Assembly (NCBI GenBank): GCA_040830705.1
Contig: JBFOME010000005.1
Coordinates: 152,193 to 216,192 of the forward strand
Reading direction: 5' to 3'
Length of the DNA stretch: 64,000 bases
Source: Ruegeria_C sp040830705
GTDB taxonomy: Bacteria; Pseudomonadota; Alphaproteobacteria; Rhodobacterales; Rhodobacteraceae
The notes under the pieces are model-generated. The model did no database searches. It was not told the DNA's origin and saw nothing but the letters and a program-made list of their open reading frames with translations. Each line of letters opens with the position of its first letter. The first letter of the stretch is position 1. Made by a program: the position numbers and the translations under genes. This document shows, one piece after another, positions 8,221-16,723 of this stretch.

Positions 8221-9776
8221 CGCACCCAGACCTCGACCCTGCGGTTCACTTGTCGGCCCCAGTCGCTGTCATCGCAGGCCATCGGCATCGCCTCGCCAAA
8301 GGCCTCGACGGCGATCTCAACCCGGTCCAGCCCAGCGGTTTCGGCGGTCGCCAGCACGGCATCCCGCACGGCCTTGGCACGGCGCAGGGCGATGCTCTGA
8401 TTGCCCGAGGCCGGACCCACCCCGTCGGAGAACCCGACAAAGACCAGCTTGCGCGCGTCATATGTTCCGATCTCAAGCTCTTGGGCAAGTTGTTGGATAT
8501 TCGACCGCGACTGTGCGTCTGGGCGTGACGATCCGGCCTCGAACCGGAACGATGTGGTCAGCCGCGCCAGCGGCGCCAGCGTCTGTGTGAGCCGTTGCAA
8601 TTCAGCCAGCGGCACCTCGTCACCCCCTGATATGATGGCATTGGCGAGCCGGTCGCCTTGCGCGTCAAGGTCGACCAGTTCCGGCATCTGATCGACAAAA
8701 CCCGCCTTGCGGATGACCAGCTGTGCGGGGGGGCTGCGTGTATAGGCCAGGAATTCGCGTGCGAGTTTCGGTAGGCGACGGGCTGGGATGTAAAGAAACA
8801 TGGGCGAGTTGAGCGGATAATCTTCTGTTTTGATTGATCGCCGGTCAGCCGCAATCGAAAAGCCGCAAGTACTGCTCAGTGTCAGCGGGCGGGCACGGCC
8901 GATCTCGGCAAAGCTCGCGATCCCGAGTGCAAAGGGGTCGGCCTCGACCGCGCGGGATAGGCGGCTGCCGCGTTGGTGGCGCTGTGTTTCCGCCATCGCC
9001 GTGGCCTTCGCCGGCTTCAGAATTCGGTCCTCGACCGCTTGCGCCAGACCCGATCCCGAACCTGGCAGATGCACTGCAATCGGTGCGTCTGGCCCGCCCA
9101 GGTCTGCCCAGTTGGTCACCTCGCCCGATAGAACTTGTGCCAGATCGCTGACCGACAGGCTATCTATCGGGTTGTCAGGCGAGACAATCGGCACCATGGC
9201 GTCAAGGCTCAGGACCCGGCTGCGGTTGGGCTCTGTCATGTCGCCAAGACCGGCCTCGCTGGCGCGTTCGCGCTCCTCGGGGCGGATTTCACGCAGCGCC
9301 ATGGTGATATCCGCGCCGCCGTTCAACAGCGCGTCGAATCCCTTATCGGTCGTCGAGATGTGAAACAGAAAGCGCGCGGCGGGCGACGCCCGGCCCGGCT
9401 GTTGCAGTGTGTAAGCGAAACCATCGTCGGGCAGCGGCATGCGCCGCGTGACATAGCCGTTCCGGCGCGCGAACCCTTCCAGTAGCGCGGGCAGCAGTAC
9501 CTCGGCCATGGTGGAGGAGCCGGCGAGCGTGATTTCAGCCACAAAGTCGGTCAGATTGGGGCAGGCGGGACCGTCGCAACTAACGCCCGAGGCGTCGACT
9601 GTAAGCTCTCCGAACTTGGTGCTGACCCGATAAAACTCACCGTCAAAGCCCAGAAGATCGCCTGTGATCGCCACCGCACCATCGCGCGATGTGAGTGTCA
9701 CATCCTGTGCCAGCCCGGGCAGCGCGATGCCGGAAGCAAAAAGCGCGGCGAACGCCGCCGCACGAGACCAATTCAT
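8217..9776 (-). CDS. Phosphate-type periplasmic binding protein fused to OmpA domain
   Basis: An exported 519-residue hybrid. A signal peptide spans residues 1-23. A short unannotated domain (about 24-80) holds two cysteines in SCDGPAC. A PstS-like ligand-binding domain begins at ITLAGSSTMAEV and extends to about residue 390. The C-terminal 110 residues are an OmpA peptidoglycan-binding domain (FRFEAGSSRPD, then VGFSDGVG and RRAKAVRDA). The family occurs in marine alphaproteobacteria; its ligand and role are unknown to me. The OmpA part suggests anchoring to the cell wall rather than free diffusion to an ABC permease, and no pst permease genes lie nearby. Confidence 0.85.
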   Translation of the reverse strand: MNWSRAAAFAALFASGIALPGLAQDVTLTSRDGAVAITGDLLGFDGEFYRVSTKFGELTVDASGVSCDGPACPNLTDFVAEITLAGSSTMAEVLLPALLEGFARRNGYVTRRMPLPDDGFAYTLQQPGRASPAARFLFHISTTDKGFDALLNGGADITMALREIRPEERERASEAGLGDMTEPNRSRVLSLDAMVPIVSPDNPIDSLSVSDLAQVLSGEVTNWADLGGPDAPIAVHLPGSGSGLAQAVEDRILKPAKATAMAETQRHQRGSRLSRAVEADPFALGIASFAEIGRARPLTLSSTCGFSIAADRRSIKTEDYPLNSPMFLYIPARRLPKLAREFLAYTRSPPAQLVIRKAGFVDQMPELVDLDAQGDRLANAIISGGDEVPLAELQRLTQTLAPLARLTTSFRFEAGSSRPDAQSRSNIQQLAQELEIGTYDARKLVFVGFSDGVGPASGNQSIALRRAKAVRDAVLATAETAGLDRVEIAVEAFGEAMPMACDDSDWGRQVNRRVEVWVR

Positions 9777-9799
9777 GAGAAACCTGATTTGTCTGCGGA

Positions 9800-10786
9800 T
9801 TATTTTCCGGCGATCTTCAGGTCTTCAACAAGATTATTCAACACCAGAAAATCACCCGTTGCGTCACAGCTTGGCATCGACAGGGTCAGGTCACGCATGC
9901 GCAAGCTGCGGTTTGCGCGCAGTTCCAATGATTGCGCAGCAATGTCACGGTCGCAATTGGCCGCTGTCACTTCTGCTTCGATCGTCAGCGAGATAGCGTT
10001 CGACTGCGCCAGTTGGTCACGCGGGACGCTATAAATTTCCGCCATCCGAGAGGTACCTTGGCCCAGCTTGCCAAGGCGGACGACATCACCATATGGATCG
10101 GCATCTGCGGCGATCTGGCTCAACTCTCCTGAGTTGCCGCTTGTTGCATTGATCTGCAGGCCCGAGTTGCCGCCCCACTGGATCGCGACCCGCTCGAAAT
10201 CCAGCAGTTCATCCACTTCGGCGCGCGCGACTGCGCCGGCGCCATTGTCAAACTCGATGATGAACACGGCCTGTTCCGACAAAGCCGGGATCGTGACATC
10301 CAGAATGCCACTGCCATCGGTGGTATCCGTAAAGAAAAGGCCACTATGATGCACGGTCACCTGTTGGTTCGGGAAGCAAGGTGCGTCCACCGAAAGCGCG
10401 ACGCGGGCCAAAGGCAACACCGATGATGCCACAGTTACGTCGCATCCTGGCTTGCCATGCATCGTATCGGTCGACGGCGCCAACAGGCCAAATTCATCAG
10501 TCGAGACCGCCCCATCTATCACATGTTCCAAGGTCGGTTGCGGCAATCGCGCGGGCCCCGGCAGACCAGGAAGCGCCGAGGTCAGCTTGATGTCGCGGAC
10601 ATCGATCATCGGATATTCGTCCGCTTCCGCTCGCGCAAATGGGGCAAGAACACGTTGCTGCAACCCTGATGGATGGCTGATGACGGAGGAGTATTGCAAC
10701 GGCGCGTCGCGCTGCATGAAATACCCGATCGCCAGCGCGCAGAAGGCTGTTCCGCCGACTGTCAAAAGGTTGCGTGTCCGAATCAT
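9800..10786 (-). CDS. Exported/anchored protein of unknown function next to secA
   Basis: I do not recognise a family. The 328 residues start MIRTRNLLTVGG and have one N-terminal hydrophobic segment (about 8-23), consistent with a signal anchor or uncleaved signal. The rest is polar and likely beta-rich, with scattered cysteines (GCDV, APCF, NCDRD, SCDAT) that could form disulfides in the periplasm. The ATG at 10786 is preceded by GGGGGAG six bases away; a GTG three bases upstream is the alternative. Downstream of secA on the same strand but separated by a strong terminator, so it is probably an independent unit with the PstS-OmpA gene 23 bases further on. Confidence 0.7.
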   Translation of the reverse strand: MIRTRNLLTVGGTAFCALAIGYFMQRDAPLQYSSVISHPSGLQQRVLAPFARAEADEYPMIDVRDIKLTSALPGLPGPARLPQPTLEHVIDGAVSTDEFGLLAPSTDTMHGKPGCDVTVASSVLPLARVALSVDAPCFPNQQVTVHHSGLFFTDTTDGSGILDVTIPALSEQAVFIIEFDNGAGAVARAEVDELLDFERVAIQWGGNSGLQINATSGNSGELSQIAADADPYGDVVRLGKLGQGTSRMAEIYSVPRDQLAQSNAISLTIEAEVTAANCDRDIAAQSLELRANRSLRMRDLTLSMPSCDATGDFLVLNNLVEDLKIAGK

Positions 10787-10824
10787 CACCGACTCCCCCG
10801 GCTTGGTCCAGATTAACTTTCGTT

Positions 10825-10851
10825 AAAAAAGGCGGCCAGTTTGTGGCCGCC
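10825..10851 (-). terminator. Rho-independent terminator of secA
   Basis: On the minus strand an eight-base perfect stem (GGCGGCCA/TGGCCGCC) with a five-base loop is followed by six T residues. It lies about 38 bases after the secA stop. Confidence 0.9.
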
Positions 10852-10888
10852 GGAGGGAGTCATTTTGTCCGAATAAGGGCGGAGCCCC

Positions 10889-13660
10889 TCAGGCCAGTCG
10901 CCCATGGCAGTGTTTGAACTTTTTGCCGGAGCCGCAGGGGCACCGATCATTGCGTGATGGATTGCCCCATGTCGACGGATCGTCTTCGACAAAACCAGGT
11001 GCTGCCTGTGCGCCACTTTCCGCGGCCTGCCCCGCCGGGGCAGAGGCTAGAGCGGGTTCTTTTGCTTCGGCCTTCTCTTGCGGTGCTGGCTTGTTTGGCT
11101 GCGCCTCACCCTCTGCCGCGCGCTGCATATCTGCCTGCTGGGCCGTCATCTGGGCCAGCATTTCGCGCTGTTCCTCTTCCGTCAGTGGGCGCACCCGCGA
11201 CAATTGCTGGGTAACGGTTTCGCGCAGGCTGTCGAGCATTCCTTCAAATAGTTGGAAGCTCTCGTTCTTGTATTCATTGAGCGGGTCGCGCTGCGCATAA
11301 CCCCGGAACCCCACGACCGAGCGCAGGTGTTCCAGTGTCAGCAGATGCTCGCGCCAGTTGCTGTCGATGGTTTGCAACAACACTTGCTTTTCGATGTTGC
11401 GCATGTTTTCGGGGCCGAAATCGACCGCCTTTTTCGCCATGTTCTCGTCGGTCGCCTTGATCAGACGTTCGCGGATCTGCTCGTCATCGACACCTTCTTC
11501 ATCGGCCCATTCTATAATAGGCAGATCGACGCCCAGTTTTTCGATTACGGCGGCGTAGAGCCCCTGAACATCCCACTGATCGGCATAGGATTTCGGCGGC
11601 ATGTACTGGTCAATGATGTCGTCGATCACCTGCTCGCGCATGTCCGATACGATCTCGGACAGGTCTTCGGCGGCCATGATTTCGCGCCGTTGGTTGAAGA
11701 TCACCTTGCGCTGGTCGTTCATCACGTCGTCGAATTTCAACACGTTCTTGCGCATGTCAAAATTGCGGCCCTCGACCTTGGCCTGCGCGCGTTCCAGCGA
11801 TTTGTTGACCCAGGGGTGAATGATCGCCTCGCCCTCTTTCATGCCCAGTGTTCTGAGCACTTTTTCCAGACGTTCCGAGCCGAAGATGCGCATCAGATCA
11901 TCTTCGAGGCTGAGGTAGAACACCGTGCGTCCCGGGTCACCCTGACGGCCCGAGCGGCCGCGCAGCTGGTTGTCGATACGACGGCTTTCGTGGCGTTCCG
12001 AGGCCATGACAAAGAGCCCGCCTGCCTCCAGCACCTTTTTCTTTTCCTCTGCGTGCTTGGCCTCTTCAGCGGCGCGCAGTTCTGCCGGGTCGGCCTCTGG
12101 GTTTTCGGCCAAGGCTGCCAGCACCTTCATTTCGACGTTGCCGCCAAGCTGAATGTCGGTGCCGCGACCGGCCATGTTGGTGGCGATGGTCACCGCGCCC
12201 AGATGACCTGCTTCGGCGACAATCTGCGCCTCTTTTTCGTGCTGGCGGGCGTTCAGGACGTTGTGCTGGATGCCCTCCTCGGTCAGCAACTGACTGAGCA
12301 ATTCCGACTTTTCGATCGAAGTGGTGCCGACCAGAACCGGTTGGCCCTTTTCGTTGGCCTTACGGATTTCCTTGATCATCGCGCCGTATTTCTCGCCGGT
12401 GGTGCGATAGACCTGATCGTCCTCATCCACCCGCATGATTGGCTTGTTGGTCGGAACCTCAACCACGCCAAGACCATAGATTTCAGAAAACTCCTCGGCC
12501 TCAGTCAGTGCGGTGCCGGTCATCCCGCTCAGCTTGTCGTACAGGCGGAAATAGTTCTGGAAGGTGACACTGGCCAGTGTGACGTTTTCCGGCTGGATCG
12601 GTGCGTTTTCCTTGGCTTCGATGGCTTGGTGCAGCCCGTCCGACAGACGACGACCAGGCATCATCCGGCCAGTGAATTCGTCGATCAGCACAACCTGACC
12701 GTCGCGCACGATGTAGTCCTTGTCCTTCTGGAACAGCTTATGCGCACGCAGACCCTGATTGACATGGTGCACGATCGAGGTGCTTTCGGGGTCATAAAGC
12801 GACTGGTCCTCGCTGAGCAGGTCGCGCGCCTTGAGCTGGCCTTCCAGAAACTCGTTGCCCTCATCGGTAAAGGTGACGTTCCGGGTTTTTTCGTCCAACT
12901 CGAAATGGCTGTCATCCAGCGTGGGGATCACGGTATCGATCGTCAGATAGAGGTCCGAGCGGTCTTGTGCCGGGCCCGAGATGATCAGCGGTGTACGCGC
13001 CTCGTCGATCAGGATCGAGTCCACCTCATCCACGATGGCGAAGTTGTGATGCTTCTGGAACAGTTGATCCAGGTCTGACTTCATGTTGTCGCGTAGATAG
13101 TCGAAGCCCAGCTCGTTATTGGTGGCATAGGTGATGTCGCAATTGTAAGCGGCGCGTTTTTCGTCCTCGGGCATGCCGGTCCAGATCACGCCGGTGGTCA
13201 TGCCCAACGCACTGAAGACGTTGCCCATCCATTCGGCGTCTCGCTTGGCCAGATATTCGTTTACGGTGACGACATGCACACCCTTGCCGGTCAGCGCGTT
13301 CAGATAGGCAGGGAAGGTGGCCACAAGCGTTTTGCCTTCGCCCGTCTTCATTTCCGAGATATTGCCCTGATGCAGAAACGCGCCGCCCATCAGCTGCACA
13401 TCAAAAGCACGCAAGCCCAGCGCGCGCTTGGCGGCTTCGCGTACATTGGCAAAAGCTTCGGGCAGCAGGTCGTCAAGGGATTCGCCATCCAGCGCGCGTT
13501 TACGCAGGTCCTCGGTCTTTTCCTTCAGCCCGTCATCGGACAGCTTTTCGAACTCTTCTTCCAACGCGTTGATCTTTGCGATCAGCGGGCGGGTCGCCTT
13601 GATCTTGCGGTCGTTTGGCGTTCCGAACACCTTTTTGGTGAGCGTTCCCAGTCCCAGCAT
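10889..13660 (-). CDS. secA: Preprotein translocase ATPase SecA
   Basis: The motor of general secretion; it drives unfolded precursors through SecYEG. The 923 residues begin MLGLGTLTKKVFG. Landmarks in order are Walker A MKTGEGKT, the DEAD-like DEVDSILIDEARTPLI, motif V IATNMAGRGTDIQLGG, GRSGRQGDPG, and a C-terminal zinc motif CPCGSGKKFKHCHG that binds SecB and ribosomes. A longer frame extends upstream to 13960, but it overlaps the divergent parvulin gene and lacks SecA homology, so the ATG at 13660 is the start. A terminator follows the gene. Confidence 0.97.
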   Translation of the reverse strand: MLGLGTLTKKVFGTPNDRKIKATRPLIAKINALEEEFEKLSDDGLKEKTEDLRKRALDGESLDDLLPEAFANVREAAKRALGLRAFDVQLMGGAFLHQGNISEMKTGEGKTLVATFPAYLNALTGKGVHVVTVNEYLAKRDAEWMGNVFSALGMTTGVIWTGMPEDEKRAAYNCDITYATNNELGFDYLRDNMKSDLDQLFQKHHNFAIVDEVDSILIDEARTPLIISGPAQDRSDLYLTIDTVIPTLDDSHFELDEKTRNVTFTDEGNEFLEGQLKARDLLSEDQSLYDPESTSIVHHVNQGLRAHKLFQKDKDYIVRDGQVVLIDEFTGRMMPGRRLSDGLHQAIEAKENAPIQPENVTLASVTFQNYFRLYDKLSGMTGTALTEAEEFSEIYGLGVVEVPTNKPIMRVDEDDQVYRTTGEKYGAMIKEIRKANEKGQPVLVGTTSIEKSELLSQLLTEEGIQHNVLNARQHEKEAQIVAEAGHLGAVTIATNMAGRGTDIQLGGNVEMKVLAALAENPEADPAELRAAEEAKHAEEKKKVLEAGGLFVMASERHESRRIDNQLRGRSGRQGDPGRTVFYLSLEDDLMRIFGSERLEKVLRTLGMKEGEAIIHPWVNKSLERAQAKVEGRNFDMRKNVLKFDDVMNDQRKVIFNQRREIMAAEDLSEIVSDMREQVIDDIIDQYMPPKSYADQWDVQGLYAAVIEKLGVDLPIIEWADEEGVDDEQIRERLIKATDENMAKKAVDFGPENMRNIEKQVLLQTIDSNWREHLLTLEHLRSVVGFRGYAQRDPLNEYKNESFQLFEGMLDSLRETVTQQLSRVRPLTEEEQREMLAQMTAQQADMQRAAEGEAQPNKPAPQEKAEAKEPALASAPAGQAAESGAQAAPGFVEDDPSTWGNPSRNDRCPCGSGKKFKHCHGRLA

Positions 13661-13835
13661 GTTCACTCCAGCGGATCTATTCTTATCGAGGTTGCGACAG
13701 GCTTGCCCGCCCTGCGCGCAACCCATAGATACGGGGGGTGAAGGCGGCCCTGTCCAAGGCTTCAAAGCGATGTAAGCGGCAGGTCTAAGAGTGTCAACGC
13801 CGCGCCCCGTCGCGGCCTGAATATAGGATGAATAC

Positions 13836-14690
13836 ATGCCCAAAGGCTTCACTTTTCTGCCATCTCTGGCGCTTGCCGCAGTGATGGCATTGCCTCTGGC
13901 TGCACAAAGCCAGCCTGATGCCGATACTGTTGTCGCAACGGTCAACGGTGAAGACATCACTCTGGGTCATCTGATCCTGGCGCGGGCCGCGCTGCCGCCG
14001 CAATATCAGCAGGTAGAAGATCAGGCGCTGTATGATGCCATTCTGGAGCAGTTGATCCAGCAGAACCTGCTACGCGAAGCCTTGGGTGACGAGGTGCCCC
14101 GTCAGGTTGCCTTGACGCTCGAAAACGAGGAACGCGCGCTAATCGCCGCGACCGTGATCGACCGCCTGACCGCAGATGCGGCAACTGAAGAGGCGCTGCA
14201 GGCGGCCTATGATGCGCAATTTGCAGATTGGGAAGGTGGCGACGAGTTCGACGCGGCGCATATCCTGGTCGAGAGCGAGGATGACGCCAAAGCGATCAAG
14301 ACCGACCTCGATAACGGGGCCGATTTTGCGGAAACTGCAAAAGAGAAATCTACCGGACCCTCGGGCCCCAACGGTGGCGCGCTGGGCTGGTTCGGAGCGG
14401 GGCAGATGGTGCCCGAGTTTGAGCAGGCGGTGATGGCGCTGGAGCCCGGTCAGGTCTCGGACCCGGTGCAGACGCAGTTCGGCTGGCATCTGATCATCCT
14501 GAATGACAAGCGGAAATCGCAGGCGCCTTCGCTGGATCAGGTCCGCGATGATCTGGCGCAACAAATCCGAACCGACCTGGTCGCAGAAAAACTGGAAGAG
14601 CTGAGGCAAGGCGCGACTGTTGAAGTGCCAGAGATCGACGGCATGATGCCCGAGATGATCAAGCAGATCGACCTCGTTCAGGAGCAATAA
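13836..14690 (+). CDS. Periplasmic parvulin-type peptidyl-prolyl isomerase
   Basis: A PpiC/SurA-like folding catalyst for exported proteins. A signal peptide spans residues 1-25 (ends LAAQSQ). An N-terminal helical chaperone-like region covers about 30-130. The rotamase domain (about 137-230) has AAHILVESEDDA, then GGALGWFGAGQMVPEFE and FGWHLIILND, the classical parvulin pattern. Its 284 residues are typical of the alphaproteobacterial family. It is divergent from secA across a 175-base gap and shares an operon with argJ one base downstream. Confidence 0.92.
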   Translation: MPKGFTFLPSLALAAVMALPLAAQSQPDADTVVATVNGEDITLGHLILARAALPPQYQQVEDQALYDAILEQLIQQNLLREALGDEVPRQVALTLENEERALIAATVIDRLTADAATEEALQAAYDAQFADWEGGDEFDAAHILVESEDDAKAIKTDLDNGADFAETAKEKSTGPSGPNGGALGWFGAGQMVPEFEQAVMALEPGQVSDPVQTQFGWHLIILNDKRKSQAPSLDQVRDDLAQQIRTDLVAEKLEELRQGATVEVPEIDGMMPEMIKQIDLVQEQ

Positions 14691-14691
14691 G

Positions 14692-15918
14692 TTGGCGAAG
14701 ATCACCAAGGTCTCTCCGCTCGCACCGGCGGGGTTCCCGAACTTGCCGCGCATCGGCGGGGTGCGCTTTGCGACGGCTGCTGCGGGCGTGAAGTATTCCG
14801 GGCGCACAGATGTGATGCTGGCGGTTCTCGACGCGGGCACCTCGGTTGCGGGTGTGTTCACCCGCTCTTCGACCCGTGCGGCGCCGGTGCTGGATTGCCA
14901 GCAAAAGCTGGGCGGGGATAATTCCGGCCCCGCCTCGATCCTGGTGAATTCTGGCAATGCCAACGCGTTTACCGGCCATTACGGGCAGGCCTCGGTTGCC
15001 GAAGTAACGAAAGCGGTTGCTCAGACGACCCGCGTGTCAGAGGCGCGTGTTTTCACCGCCTCGACCGGGGTGATCGGCGAGCCGTTGCCGCATGACCGGA
15101 TCGTGTCGCGCATCGAGGATTTAAACGCGGGCCTGTCCGGCGATGCCATCGAGGGTGCCGCGCAGGCGATCATGACCACCGACACCTTCGCAAAAGGCGC
15201 AAGCGCTCAGGTCGAGATCGGCGGCAAGACCGTGTCCATTGCGGGAATCGCCAAGGGTTCTGGCATGATCGCGCCGGATATGGCGACCATGCTGGTCTAC
15301 ATCTTCACCGATGCAGGCTACGATCAGGCGGCGCTGCAATCATCCGTTTCGGCCATGGCGGACCGGACGTTCAACTGTATCACCGTAGACAGCGATACTT
15401 CGACGTCGGACAGCCTGCTGGTCTGTGCCACGGGATCGGCGGGTGTTGATGCGACAGGTCATGCCGGTTTTGACGCCGCATTGGAATCCGTGATGCGAGA
15501 GCTTGCGCATCTGGTGGTGCGCGATGGGGAAGGGGCGACCAAGTTCATCGAAATCCGTGTCACTGGCGCGGTTTCGGATGATGAGGCCAAGACACACGGA
15601 CTTTCTGTGGCGAACTCCCCACTGGTCAAGACGGCGATCGCGGGCGAGGACGCCAACTGGGGCAGGGTGGTGATGGCCATCGGGAAATCCGGTGCGACTG
15701 CAGACCGGGATCGGTTGAGCATCTCGTTCGGGGACATTCTTGTTGCGGAAAAGGGCTGGGTCAGCCCGGATTACCGCGAAGAAGACGCTGCGGCCTATAT
15801 GAAAGCGCAGGACCTGGTGATTGCCGTTGACCTGGGGCTGGGTACGGGTACCGCGACCGTCTGGACCTGCGATCTGACCCACGGATATATCGACATCAAC
15901 GCGGATTACCGGTCGTGA
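14692..15918 (+). CDS. argJ: Bifunctional glutamate N-acetyltransferase/amino-acid acetyltransferase ArgJ
   Basis: Transfers acetyl from N-acetylornithine to glutamate in the cyclic arginine pathway. It is made as one chain that self-cleaves before a threonine, which here is Thr199 in APDMATML (194-201). KGSGMIAP just before it is the oxyanion region. The 408 residues match the family. The start is an unusual TTG at 14692, supported by GGAG seven bases upstream and by homology beginning immediately after. The end overlaps mutT by four bases (GTGA). Confidence 0.95.
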   Translation: MAKITKVSPLAPAGFPNLPRIGGVRFATAAAGVKYSGRTDVMLAVLDAGTSVAGVFTRSSTRAAPVLDCQQKLGGDNSGPASILVNSGNANAFTGHYGQASVAEVTKAVAQTTRVSEARVFTASTGVIGEPLPHDRIVSRIEDLNAGLSGDAIEGAAQAIMTTDTFAKGASAQVEIGGKTVSIAGIAKGSGMIAPDMATMLVYIFTDAGYDQAALQSSVSAMADRTFNCITVDSDTSTSDSLLVCATGSAGVDATGHAGFDAALESVMRELAHLVVRDGEGATKFIEIRVTGAVSDDEAKTHGLSVANSPLVKTAIAGEDANWGRVVMAIGKSGATADRDRLSISFGDILVAEKGWVSPDYREEDAAAYMKAQDLVIAVDLGLGTGTATVWTCDLTHGYIDINADYRS

Positions 15919-16313
15919 AAATCATTCTGGTTTCAGCGGTCGCGCTGATCGATACAGATGGCCGGGTGCTGCTTGCGCAGCGCCCGGAAGGCAAATCCAT
16001 GGCCGGTTTGTGGGAGTTTCCCGGCGGCAAGGTTGAACCGGACGAGACGCCTGAGGTGGCTTTGATCCGTGAGCTTGAGGAAGAACTGGGCATAAACACT
16101 TGGCAATCCTGCCTCGCCCCGCTCACCTTTGCGAGCCATAGTTACGATGACTTTCACCTGCTCATGCCGCTTTTTGCTTGCCGGAAATGGGAAGGTATCC
16201 CGCAATCCAATGAAGGCCAGAGGTTGAAATGGGTACGGCCCAATGACCTGCGCGACTACCCGATGCCTCCTGCTGATGTTCCCCTGATCCCGATTCTTCG
16301 GGATTGGCTCTGA
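15915..16313 (+). CDS. mutT: 8-oxo-dGTP diphosphatase MutT (Nudix)
   Basis: Removes oxidised guanine nucleotides before they are incorporated into DNA. The 132 residues carry a full Nudix box from GGKVEPDE (37-44) through RELEEELGI (52-60), matching GX5EX7REUXEEXGU. The GTG start at 15915 overlaps the argJ stop, so expression is coupled to argJ. C-terminal residues LKWVRPNDL are typical of MutT-type enzymes. Confidence 0.92.
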   Translation: MKIILVSAVALIDTDGRVLLAQRPEGKSMAGLWEFPGGKVEPDETPEVALIRELEEELGINTWQSCLAPLTFASHSYDDFHLLMPLFACRKWEGIPQSNEGQRLKWVRPNDLRDYPMPPADVPLIPILRDWL

Positions 16314-16380
16314 TCCTGCGGTATTGCTCAGAAACCTCTGTTTTTTGGCTGGCCTGATCAGTTATTTTGTCGGGCTTTTA

Positions 16381-16430
16381 AGGTCCTAAACTGCCTTTAC
16401 GGTGTTAGCGCTAAGGCAAATTTAAGACCT
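16381..16430. other. Large imperfect inverted repeat between mutT and the 44-residue gene
   Basis: The two arms pair as AGGTC/GACCT, TAAA/TTTA and TGCCTT/AAGGCA, a 15-base-pair stem with two small internal bulges and a 15-base loop. No T-tract follows, so it is not a classical terminator. It may be the 3' end structure of the argJ-mutT mRNA, an operator for the next gene, or part of a small RNA. Confidence 0.55.
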
Positions 16431-16465
16431 GACGCTAAACAGTGTCTATTTGAGTCATTTTCGTG

Positions 16466-16471
16466 TATAAT
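16466..16471 (+). promoter_or_regulatory. Candidate -10 box of the small-protein gene
   Basis: A perfect TATAAT, preceded by GTG, lies 36 bases before the start of the 44-residue gene. The -35 region at the right distance (about 16443-16448, TGTCTA) is weak, so the promoter is only a candidate. Confidence 0.35.
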
Positions 16472-16506
16472 GGTGAAATCCAAATACCTATTTGGGAGGA
16501 TGTCAC

Positions 16507-16641
16507 GTGCTACGTACAATCACGATTGGCACGTGTGTGTTCGTACAGGGCACATATGTGCGCGAACTTGCCGATGGGCGTATCGAAGTGAAGGTTGGCA
16601 AGCAGCTCTACGCCGGGCGTCCAGTCAAGGCTGCTGCCTGA
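16507..16641 (+). CDS. Conserved-looking 44-residue protein
   Basis: A short gene starting at GTG 16507 with a strong ribosome binding site GGGAGGA (16494-16500), seven bases from the start. The product begins MLRTITIGTCVFVQG and ends GRPVKAAA. It is basic with alternating hydrophobic residues, suggesting a small beta-barrel or beta-sheet (VRELADGRIEVKVG). No membrane segment or signal is visible. It stands alone between mutT and a bidirectional terminator and has its own TATAAT-like element. I recall similar short proteins in Roseobacter genomes but no function. Confidence 0.72.
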   Translation: MLRTITIGTCVFVQGTYVRELADGRIEVKVGKQLYAGRPVKAAA

Positions 16642-16671
16642 CAAAAACGGCACACCGCCACTCACACAAAT

Positions 16672-16709
16672 AAGGGGTTGGCCCTTCGGCCAACCCCTTT
16701 CTCTTTTGA
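16672..16709. terminator. Bidirectional terminator between the 44-residue gene and infB
   Basis: A twelve-base perfect stem (16672-16683 with 16688-16699) closes a CTTC loop and is followed by TTTCTCTTTT on the plus strand. On the minus strand the same hairpin serves the converging infB operon. Confidence 0.85.
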
Positions 16710-16723
16710 TTTGTCGAACTGAA

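Noticed and set aside
11252..13078. Long plus-strand open frame (608 codons) opposite secA
   Set aside because: Antisense shadow of the conserved secA reading frame; no start signal or domain.
13661..13960. 100-codon N-terminal extension of secA
   Set aside because: Runs over the divergent parvulin start and has no SecA similarity; the SecA N-terminus MLGLGTLTKK begins at 13660.
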